NCBI GenBank assembly: GCA_030610515.1
Contig: JAUWRQ010000007.1
Location: forward strand, 1-10,908
Direction of reading: 5' to 3'
Source: Candidatus Eiseniibacteriota bacterium
GTDB taxonomy: Bacteria; Joyebacterota; Joyebacteria; Joyebacterales; Joyebacteraceae
Length of the DNA stretch: 10,908 nucleotides
The translations under genes and the position numbers were made by a program. Positions 1 through 5,741 of the stretch are shown in pieces. The notes beneath the pieces were generated by a model that saw only the letters and a program-made list of their open reading frames with translations, was not told where the DNA came from and did not search any database. Each line of letters starts with the position of its first letter. Position 1 is the stretch's first letter.

Positions 1-84
1 ACCGCGCGCTCCTGCAGCGTCGTGGGAACGTAGCGTGGTCCAGGAAACAGGAACACTATCCCGGCAGCAAGAGACGCGGCGCGA

Positions 85-124
85 CGGGAAGAAGAACGGC
101 CCTCCTCGATTCCGAGGGGGGCCG
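85..124 (-). terminator. Rho-independent terminator of the 212-1042 gene
   Basis: Bases 97-108 and 113-124 form a 12-bp stem (one G-U wobble) around the four-base loop ATTC. Read on the minus strand the stem is followed at once by a pyrimidine-rich run, GTTCTTCTTCCC. This GC-rich hairpin plus U-rich tail is a classical intrinsic terminator. It lies about 90 bases past the stop codon of the minus-strand gene and points the right way for it. On the plus strand no T-run follows, so it is probably one-directional. Confidence 0.68.
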
Positions 125-135
125 CTCGAATTCGG

Positions 136-171
136 GTGTGTGTCGGGAAGTGGTAGGTGTGCGTCGGGAAG
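136..171. repeat. Short direct repeat, two 15-base copies 21 bases apart
   Basis: Bases 136-150 and 157-171 match at 14 of 15 positions (GTGTGYGTCGGGAAG). The pair sits between the terminator and the stop codon of the minus-strand gene. It may be a replication-slippage remnant. No function is suggested by context. Confidence 0.35.
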
Positions 172-211
172 CGCGTGATCTGTTGCGCGCACTCAAAGGA
201 ATGAGCGGTCG

Positions 212-1042
212 CTACGTTGTCGCCGGATCGCGCGGGGGCTCGAACTCGAAGGTCGGGTCCACCTCTCGCAGGAGCCGCGCGCTCTCACAGAGACGTTCGC
301 GGAGCCCCTCCTGGTGGGTGTTCATCCAAGCATGGTAGACGTCGAGGAACTCGTTCCTGCGTTCCTCGATTACCTCGTCGCGCTTGATGTCCTCGATCGA
401 GCGCTCCAGATGGAAAAGCTCGCCGTCGGAGTAGCGTCTGATGAAGTTGAGATACTGCCCGCGCATGTACATGAGTATCCGTACGTAGCTCTCGATGCCC
501 TTCGAGATCTTGGCGAGCGTCTCCGAAATCGGCGTGGTGCCTCGCCCGATCTTGACCGCGTACGAGGACGCGAGGCCGTAGTATGCGGCGGCCCTGGCGA
601 TGTAGACCGTCTTTGGGATGTGGAAGGTCGAACGGTGATGGCAGTGTCTCTGGTCGAAGACGTCGAAAACGGCGATGGACATCAGGAGGTAATCCGCGTT
701 GGCACGGTAGACCTCGTACCTCTGGCGGTCGGAGCCCGCGTCGGCTATGATACCGTAGAGTTCGGAATCATCGAGCGCCACCAGCTCGGACGTTCGCACG
801 AGGTACTTCGGGTCGATGTGGGAGTTCAGGAGATGGGCGAGGTAGACGTTCACGTCCTCGTCGTGGAACTCGGAATTGGATTCGATCCCCGTCTGAACGC
901 GTGAGTGCAACAGGCAGTTGAGCATGAAGAAATACGACGTCTGGACGTCGGTGTCCGTCTCGAGCTTCCGGAGCCATGACTTGCGACGGGCGGTGCGCGG
1001 AGTCTGCTCCCTGGTGTTCCCTGTTGCTCGACGTTTGACCAT
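212..1042 (-). CDS. Unrecognised helical protein, 276 aa
   Basis: I do not recognise this protein. The reading frame has strong G/C third-position bias. It starts at an ATG preceded by AGAGGT at a 6-base spacing and ends just before a strong terminator on the same strand, so I consider it real. Residues 1-28 are very basic (many Arg/Lys) and probably disordered or nucleic-acid or membrane contacting. The rest looks mostly alpha-helical, with many Tyr, Arg and Leu and no signal peptide. A mildly hydrophobic stretch near residues 118-130 is too short and polar for a confident membrane helix. A His/Cys cluster lies at residues 133-141 (H133, C134, H135, H136, H141) and could bind metal, though no known motif is matched. 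The C-terminal third is charged and coiled-coil-like (about 205-262), ending in an acidic, proline-containing tail. It is transcribed divergently from the nitrilase gene. Its function is unknown. Confidence 0.8.
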   Translation of the reverse strand: MVKRRATGNTREQTPRTARRKSWLRKLETDTDVQTSYFFMLNCLLHSRVQTGIESNSEFHDEDVNVYLAHLLNSHIDPKYLVRTSELVALDDSELYGIIADAGSDRQRYEVYRANADYLLMSIAVFDVFDQRHCHHRSTFHIPKTVYIARAAAYYGLASSYAVKIGRGTTPISETLAKISKGIESYVRILMYMRGQYLNFIRRYSDGELFHLERSIEDIKRDEVIEERRNEFLDVYHAWMNTHQEGLRERLCESARLLREVDPTFEFEPPRDPATT

Positions 1043-1323
1043 GCACGACCTCTTGCTGGAGTCGTCCCGGGTGCTTGTGGGTCCCCGAAAAGCAAGTCCT
1101 GTGCCACGAAGTGGGGTATGACCGATTCGTCAGTCACGGAATGTCCCGGCGCGGCTCAGGCGGGTTCGGATGCTCGGTTTTTCCCACACCTTGGGCCACC
1201 ACGTGCGATTCATGGGCGCAGCGGGGGAGACCGGATGGTACGGGAGGGCAGGTCCTGACGGCGTCGGCGTTACTTCATGCCACGACCTGGAATCTGTGTC
1301 TTGCGGAACGACAGGAGAAGCCG
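1043..1323. other. Divergent intergenic region (expected promoters both ways)
   Basis: These 281 bases separate the start codons of two divergent genes, so promoters for both should lie here. I looked for sigma-70-type -35/-10 pairs and found none convincing. An open frame runs through from 1075 into the nitrilase gene, but its translation has no resemblance to the family N-terminus. I therefore treat the stretch as non-coding. Confidence 0.5.
1313..1317 (+). promoter_or_regulatory. Shine-Dalgarno AGGAG fixing the nitrilase start
   Basis: AGGAG lies 6 bases before the ATG at 1324. This supports that ATG rather than the in-frame ATG at 1075. The encoded MRVAVVQMD is the usual start of the first beta strand in this family. 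Confidence 0.75.
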
Positions 1324-2109
1324 ATGAGAGTTGCCGTTGTGCAGATGGACCCTGAGTTCGGAGACGTCAAGCGCAACATAGAGCGTGCGGTCTCCATGAT
1401 CTCCTCTGAGACGGCGGACCTCTACGTTCTTCCCGAGCTCGCGCTCTCCGGATACCTCTTCGAGTCGAGGGAGGAGGCGGGGGAACTCGCGCAGACTCCG
1501 GACGATCCGGTGTTCGAAGAGATGGCAGCAGTCGCCCGTTCGGAGGCCGCGGTCGTGGTGGTCGGCTTCGCCGAGAAGGCGGGGAAGGAACTCTTCAACT
1601 CGTCGATGTTGCTGGCTCCAGACGGCTCACGCTCCGTTTACAGGAAGATCCAGCTCTTCTGGAGTGAGAAGCACGTATTCTCACCCGGCGATGCGGCTCC
1701 GCATGTCGTCGAATGCGGCGGCGCGCGCCTCGGCATGATGATCTGCTTCGACTGGATTTTCCCCGAGGTCGCGAGGTCGCTGGCGCTTCAGGGAGCGCAG
1801 ATTCTCTGTCACTCGGCCAACCTGGTGCTTCCCTACTGCCAGGCGGCCCTCGTCACCCGGTGCATCGAAAACAGGGTCTTCGCGGCGTGCGCCAACAGGA
1901 TCGGCAAGGAGGTGAGGGCCGGCCGGGAGCTCGCCTTCACCGGGATGTCGGAGATCGTCGCTCCGAATGGGGACGTGCTCGTCCGGGGGACGGTGGACCG
2001 GGAGGAAGTCCTGGTCGCCGAGATCGACCCGTCACTTGCAGACGACAAGTCGATCACCCCAGAGAACGACATCTTTGCCGACCGGCGGACCGACCTCTAC
2101 AGGCTCTGA
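1324..2109 (+). CDS. Nitrilase-superfamily carbon-nitrogen hydrolase (amidase type), 261 aa
   Basis: This is a cytoplasmic hydrolase of non-peptide C-N bonds (amides or carbamoyl groups). All three catalytic residues of the superfamily are visible: Glu38 in LPELALSGY, Lys108 in YRKIQLF, and the nucleophile Cys141 in MICFDWIFPE. The length is typical for a single-domain nitrilase fold. The later segment with SANLVLPYCQ, TRCIENRVF, ANRIG and FTGMSEI resembles the amidase branch that includes N-carbamoylputrescine amidase, beta-ureidopropionase and omega-amidase-like enzymes. It resembles this branch more than true nitrilases. The substrate cannot be read from sequence alone, and no polyamine or pyrimidine genes sit nearby to help. 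It starts after a good AGGAG site. A weak hairpin follows the stop codon and the next gene begins 173 bases later, so the two may be separate units. Confidence 0.93.
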   Translation: MRVAVVQMDPEFGDVKRNIERAVSMISSETADLYVLPELALSGYLFESREEAGELAQTPDDPVFEEMAAVARSEAAVVVVGFAEKAGKELFNSSMLLAPDGSRSVYRKIQLFWSEKHVFSPGDAAPHVVECGGARLGMMICFDWIFPEVARSLALQGAQILCHSANLVLPYCQAALVTRCIENRVFAACANRIGKEVRAGRELAFTGMSEIVAPNGDVLVRGTVDREEVLVAEIDPSLADDKSITPENDIFADRRTDLYRL

Positions 2110-2121
2110 TCCACCGCAAGA

Positions 2122-2137
2122 CGCCCAGCCTTGGGCG
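2122..2137 (+). terminator. Weak stem-loop after the nitrilase gene
   Basis: CGCCCA (2122-2127) and TGGGCG (2132-2137) form a perfect 6-bp stem with a four-base loop, 12 bases past the stop codon. Only a very short T-containing tail (CTTACGG) follows, so it is at best a weak terminator. Confidence 0.3.
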
Positions 2138-2282
2138 CTTACGGCCGCGCAGGCCATTTCCTCCGCTGGCATGTTCTTTGCAACTTCCAGGAACGGTTGG
2201 GTGCGTCTCCGGTTCTCCCAGGGTGCTCCGGGTGTCACGTATGCAGCGGGCGAGTCGGTTCCCAGTTTCCTAAGAGGCAGCG

Positions 2283-3242
2283 GTGCAGCGCTCAGGTCCC
2301 AGCATAGAGGTGAAGATCGTCATTCTGGTGGCCGCCGTCGTGGTGGCGCAGGACCTCGTGCTGCTCGCCATGTATCTCGGGGGCGCGACGCCCGTCGCCA
2401 TACAGGTAGTGCTGGGCGGACTGCTCGTGTTCACCGTGGTGATCGCCGCGGTGTGGGGCAACGCCATCGCGAGGGCGATTCGCAGGCTGACCCGCGCGTG
2501 CTTCGTGGCGGAGCGGGGCGATGTCCACGTCCTGACGGAACCTGACAGGACCGATGAGATCGGTGAGCTCAACGACGAGATCAACAGGCTCATCCTGTCG
2601 TTCCGTGAGCTCTCCGGCGTCAAGGCCAAGCTATCCGCGGCTTCAGAAGTTGCCGGGACGGCATCGGAGAATGCTCCCGACGCTCTCCACGCCGCGCACG
2701 AGGTTCTCGTGTCGCTCAAGGAGCTCAAGGAGGGCGCATCGGCTGAGATCGCGATTCTGCGGAGGGTCGCGGGGGCGGCGGCGGAAGCCAGAACGCTCTT
2801 GAACCAGGTCGCCGGACGTGTTGAGGGAGGCCTCTCCGAGGACGAGATATCGTCGCGTCTGAGCGTCCTGGGCGCCGGCGCGAGGGAAGCGGAGCTTCTA
2901 TCGGACGCTGTCGTGGATGAGACCGCTCGGGCCGAGATAGACGAAGTGGCGCTCGCCAGGTCGGTGAACGGGCTGCGTGATACTGTTCGGAGGATCGCCG
3001 AGGTCGCCGGAGATGCGGCGCGGCTCCTCAACCAGCGAAGCGCCGACGCGAGAGCGGCCGGAGCGGCGCTCGATCGGCTGGAGGAGGTCGACTCAGGCAA
3101 GTCGGACGCCGTGCGCGTCGCGGAGCTCATGGACGGAAGCGCCGCGCGGGGGTTCAACGAGGCCACGCGGCTGGCGGCCGGTCTCCGGAGGCTCGGCATC
3201 GTGCTCGAGGCGTACGAGCAGCGCCGACGGCTCGGAGGCTAG
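2283..3242 (+). CDS. Two-helix membrane protein with HAMP-like linker and long helical tail, 319 aa
   Basis: The start is GTG at 2283, with AGAGG five bases upstream. Residues about 10-32 and 36-58 are two hydrophobic helices joined by a turn of only about five residues, so there is no extracytoplasmic sensor domain. Residues about 59-110 look like a HAMP linker: an amphipathic helix after the membrane, a connector, then the DEIGEL signature (91-96) and a second helix. From about 111 to 317 the protein is Ala/Arg/Glu-rich and almost certainly helical or coiled-coil. I see no histidine-kinase, GGDEF, cyclase or canonical chemoreceptor hairpin-tip motif. Two segments of the tail, starting at residues 159 and 235, match at 9 of 17 positions and both end in LLNQ, indicating an internal duplication. 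Possible roles are a degenerate chemoreceptor-like signalling protein or a membrane-anchored coiled-coil scaffold. The gene is certain; the function is not. Confidence 0.85.
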   Translation: MQRSGPSIEVKIVILVAAVVVAQDLVLLAMYLGGATPVAIQVVLGGLLVFTVVIAAVWGNAIARAIRRLTRACFVAERGDVHVLTEPDRTDEIGELNDEINRLILSFRELSGVKAKLSAASEVAGTASENAPDALHAAHEVLVSLKELKEGASAEIAILRRVAGAAAEARTLLNQVAGRVEGGLSEDEISSRLSVLGAGAREAELLSDAVVDETARAEIDEVALARSVNGLRDTVRRIAEVAGDAARLLNQRSADARAAGAALDRLEEVDSGKSDAVRVAELMDGSAARGFNEATRLAAGLRRLGIVLEAYEQRRRLGG

Positions 3243-3303
3243 CTCAGTCAAGCAGGCGACCGAGATCGATGTTCCCACAACCGCTGTCAACGGAGTTCAC
3301 ACT

Positions 3304-3330
3304 GGGGCGGGCCACTCGAAGGCTCGCCCC
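3304..3330 (+). terminator. Stem-loop terminator candidate after the HAMP-like gene
   Basis: Bases 3304-3313 (GGGGCGGGCC) pair with 3321-3330 (GGCTCGCCCC) in a 10-bp stem with one G-U wobble and a 7-base loop. It lies 61 bases past the stop codon at 3240-3242. The tail (GTTCTCGTGT) is only moderately T-rich. It is a plausible intrinsic terminator or RNA-stabilising hairpin. Confidence 0.5.
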
Positions 3331-3574
3331 GTTCTCGTGTGCCGACGGACTCTGGGTAAGGATTTGTGACTCCACGCGTTACGTCCCCAGGTGGGACGCC
3401 GTTGGCTTCTCGGCCACGCGATGGCATGTCGGTTGCTCGGATGATGATCGGCAGTGTGTTCTCGGGCAGATAGAGGGCCGGCAGGCGGCCTGGCGTTTGC
3501 GGAGGCGCCGGGGCCGGCGTGCGGAGGATGTGTGGGGTGAGCCGGCCGGTTCTCGCTCCCGGGACGGCGGGAGG
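3331..3574. other. Intergenic stretch, no confident gene
   Basis: Several frames are open here because of the high GC, but their translations are Arg/Pro/Ser-rich shadows with no recognisable motif. A minor hairpin (CGTCCC at 3382-3387 with GGGACG at 3393-3398) is the only structure I noticed. The frame of the possible 3575-3868 gene is open leftward to 3269, but the upstream part is arginine-rich and does not look like protein. Confidence 0.4.
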
Positions 3575-3868
3575 ATGCGTTTGGAGGCGGTCGCGGGCGG
3601 ATGGGATCGAGAGCTTCTGAGCGATGTGGCTCTCCTGAACGGCATACTCGGGGACGGCCTGTCGTTCGCGGTCGAGCGGGAGCGCGCGACCGCCATCCTC
3701 GTTCTCGCGGACCAATGCGGCTCGTGTCGCCAGGCGTCCCGGCGCTTGCGGCTGACGCCGGGGCGCCGACCGAGGTGGCTCGCGCTCTCCGCATGCCTCG
3801 CGGAGTGCGCGATGGACCTGGGCCTCGGCGTCTCCATCTGCCGGAGGGAGGTCCGGGAGTCCTCCTGA
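3575..3868 (+). CDS. Possible small cysteine-rich protein with CxxC motif, 97 aa
   Basis: This is a doubtful gene. From 3575 the frame has strong G/C third positions, like the confident genes nearby. The translation has a hydrophobic strand (TAILVLADQ, about residues 39-47) leading straight into CGSC (Cys48, Cys51) and a basic helix. That arrangement recalls the start of a thioredoxin-like redox motif. Three further cysteines follow (74, 78, 89). The product is too short for a full thioredoxin fold, and nothing after the motif matches one. It could be a truncated or decayed thioredoxin-like gene, a small metal- or redox-active protein, or a chance ORF. The start is uncertain: GGAGG abuts the ATG at 3575 with no spacing, and GTG at 3530 is an in-frame alternative with GGAGG at 3523-3527. 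There is no close partner gene; the protease operon starts 208 bases downstream. Confidence 0.33.
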   Translation: MRLEAVAGGWDRELLSDVALLNGILGDGLSFAVERERATAILVLADQCGSCRQASRRLRLTPGRRPRWLALSACLAECAMDLGLGVSICRREVRESS

Positions 3869-3984
3869 GAACGCCCCGGCGAATCGCCTTGAGCGAGCGG
3901 CGGACGCGTGTGTCAATGCGAATCCTGAGGGAATTCGGGCGGCCTCACGAGGGCGCTCCGCACCGCACGGCGTGTCGATGCCCT

Positions 3985-4059
3985 ACCGTACGCCACGGGG
4001 GTTCGTTGCACCGTGCGCCACGGGTGTGCGCCAGACCGTGCGTGGCCCAAGGACGTGGA
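3985..4059. repeat. Palindromic near-repeats with 25-base period upstream of the protease operon
   Basis: Three segments begin with ACCGTRCG at 3985, 4010 and 4035, exactly 25 bases apart. The first two agree at 18 of 25 positions; the third keeps only the first 8 bases. Within copy two, CCGTG-CGC-CACGG (4011-4023) is a perfect inverted repeat with a three-base centre. Copy one (3986-3998) has the same palindrome with one mismatched pair. A smaller palindrome, CACG-G-CGTG, lies just upstream. They sit about 20-90 bases before the ATG of the DUF885 gene, where operators would be expected. They could be binding sites for a dimeric regulator, or a decayed short tandem repeat. Confidence 0.4.
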
Positions 4060-4063
4060 CGAC

Positions 4064-4068
4064 AGGAG
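4064..4068 (+). promoter_or_regulatory. Shine-Dalgarno AGGAG fixing the DUF885 start
   Basis: AGGAG lies 8 bases before the ATG at 4077. The in-frame ATG at 3972 would add 35 residues with no family resemblance and would run through the palindrome cluster, so the start at 4077 is preferred. Confidence 0.72.
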
Positions 4069-4076
4069 CGGTTCGC

Positions 4077-5741
4077 ATGTCCGTTGCTCTCGACGCCCTC
4101 ACTGAGCGATACCTGGCGTTCATCGCCGAAGACCGGCCGGTGACCGCGACCTTCCTGGGGCTGCATTCACGCGACGACTCGTTGGGGCTCTTCTCGGCCG
4201 ATGCGCTGGCGGCCGAGCGCGACAGGGCGGCGGGAATCCTCTCGGACCTGGAGAGTCTTCCTGCAGGTGGGGAGACGACGGACGACGTGATCGACGTTGA
4301 GGTTCTGCGGATCGCGCTTCGCGGCGCGATATTCGATCACGACACCGCCAGGACGCACGAGCGGCATCCCGGATACTACATCTCGACGGCTCTCTTCGGA
4401 TGCAATCAGCTGCTTCTGCGTGACTTCGCCCCGCTCGAGGAGCGCGCGAGGTGCTTCGTGGCTCGGCTTCGCGAGGTTCCTGACGTCCTCTCGGAGTGCA
4501 GGGCGAACGTCAGGAAACCACCGGCCACGTTCGCCTCGGTCGGCTCGGAGATAGCTCGAGGCGGGGTCGCCTTCCTCAGTGAGGTCGTTCCTCATCTGGC
4601 GGCGGAGCTGCCGGCTCTCCGGACGGACCTCGAGTCGGCGTCGGCCTCGGCCACTGAGTCTTTCGAGGATACGGCCGACCACTTCGAGGCGCTGGCTTCC
4701 GGCTCGGACGTGCCGTTCCACATCGGGCGGGACGCGTACGAGTGGTTGCTTCGGGAGATCCACCTGCTTGATATCGACAGCGACGATCTACTCGAGATAG
4801 GCAGGCGATTCATCGCGGAGACGAGCCTGGCGATGGAGGAGGTCGCGCGTGAGATCGACCCGGGGAGGACGTGGCGGGAGATCGTAGAGGAGCTTCAGCG
4901 GCGGCATCCCGCTCGGGAGGAGCTGCGCGAGTTCTACGCGGACGAGATGGCGCGCGCGAGGGGCTACGTCAGAGACAAGAACCTGGTGACGATCCCGCCG
5001 GGGGAGTCGCTGAACGTCATCGACACTCCGGTGTTCCTGCGCACCCTCCTTCCGTACGCCGCGTACGGTCCCCCGGGGCCGTTTGAAAAGCGGCAGCAGG
5101 GTTTCTTCTTTGTGACGCCGGTCGACGCCTCAGCGAGTCCGGAGGAGCAGGAGCGCCAGCTCAGCGGCCACTGGGTGGACAACATCCGGATCATCGCCCT
5201 CCACGAGGGGTATCCCGGCCATCACGTTCAGCTCGTGCGCGCGAACCAGGTCCCGCGGAGGGCGCGCAAGCTCGCTCGCAGCAACATCTTCATCGAGGGG
5301 TGGGCGCTCTACTGCGAGGAGATGATGCGGGACGCGGGCTTCTTCTCTGACCCGGGGACGAGGCTGTGCCAGCTCAAGGCGACGCTGTGGCGGGCCGCCC
5401 GCATCGTGGTCGACGCGAGCCTGCAGCGCGGGGAGATGACGCTGTCGGACGCCGTCGACTTCATGGTGTCGGAGGCCTCTCTGGTGCGCGTGAAGGCGGA
5501 AGCCGAGGTCAAGAGATACGCGGGCAATCCTACCCAACCTTCGAGCTATCTTCTGGGAAAGCGCGCGATCCTGGCAATCCGCGAGAGGTACGAGCGGATG
5601 AAGGGGGAGACGTTCGACCTCCTCGAGTTTCACGACCGTCTCCTGGATCTCGGGAGTATCCCGCCGGCGCTTGCGGAGCGGGCGCTGGGTCTCTCGGGCG
5701 GGACGCACAGGGGCGGCCACGGGCCGGAGGCAGGTGAATGA
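4077..5741 (+). CDS. DUF885-family putative zinc metallopeptidase, 554 aa
   Basis: The product matches the DUF885 family along its whole length. It opens with a helical N-terminus (LTERYLAFIAEDRP, then TFLGLHSRDD). The metal-site signature is HEGYPGHH (His376, Glu377, His382/383), followed by EGWALYCEE (Glu407, Glu414) as the likely third-ligand region. The C-terminal block has Tyr491 in QPSSYLLGK and ends with FHDRLLDLGSIPP. The spacing resembles gluzincin metallopeptidases, but with two extra residues inside the HExxH-type motif, as is normal for DUF885. Peptidase activity is inferred; few members have been characterised. No signal peptide or lipobox is visible, although many relatives are exported, so a cytoplasmic location is likely here. 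Its stop codon overlaps the start of the M16 gene (ATGA), which implies translational coupling and a shared role, probably peptide turnover. Its length is normal and the frame is intact. Confidence 0.93.
   Translation: MSVALDALTERYLAFIAEDRPVTATFLGLHSRDDSLGLFSADALAAERDRAAGILSDLESLPAGGETTDDVIDVEVLRIALRGAIFDHDTARTHERHPGYYISTALFGCNQLLLRDFAPLEERARCFVARLREVPDVLSECRANVRKPPATFASVGSEIARGGVAFLSEVVPHLAAELPALRTDLESASASATESFEDTADHFEALASGSDVPFHIGRDAYEWLLREIHLLDIDSDDLLEIGRRFIAETSLAMEEVAREIDPGRTWREIVEELQRRHPAREELREFYADEMARARGYVRDKNLVTIPPGESLNVIDTPVFLRTLLPYAAYGPPGPFEKRQQGFFFVTPVDASASPEEQERQLSGHWVDNIRIIALHEGYPGHHVQLVRANQVPRRARKLARSNIFIEGWALYCEEMMRDAGFFSDPGTRLCQLKATLWRAARIVVDASLQRGEMTLSDAVDFMVSEASLVRVKAEAEVKRYAGNPTQPSSYLLGKRAILAIRERYERMKGETFDLLEFHDRLLDLGSIPPALAERALGLSGGTHRGGHGPEAGE

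Noticed and set aside
314..904. 196-codon plus-strand ORF opposite the 212-1042 gene
   Set aside because: Its translation is a Val/Asp/Glu/Arg-rich antisense shadow with no motif. The ribosome site, third-position bias and terminator all favour the minus-strand gene.
1075..1323. 83-residue N-terminal extension of the nitrilase
   Set aside because: The extension lacks family similarity and coding-like composition. The ATG at 1324 has a good AGGAG site and starts the expected first beta strand.
3287..3916. Overlapping minus-strand ORFs of about 150-209 codons in the 3243-4076 gap
   Set aside because: They are Arg/Pro/Ser-rich translations typical of GC-rich non-coding or antisense frames, without motifs, ribosome sites or supporting context.
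3986..4024. Palindromic repeats as a CRISPR array
   Set aside because: The units are only about 14 bases, imperfect, and too few and too close for spacers; no cas gene is present.
3972..4076. 35-residue N-terminal extension of the DUF885 protein
   Set aside because: No similarity to the family. It runs through the palindrome repeats, and AGGAG at 4064-4068 supports the start at 4077.
3601..4143. 180-codon plus-strand ORF overlapping the DUF885 start
   Set aside because: Third positions are not biased like the real genes, and it runs into the confidently coding DUF885 gene in another frame.
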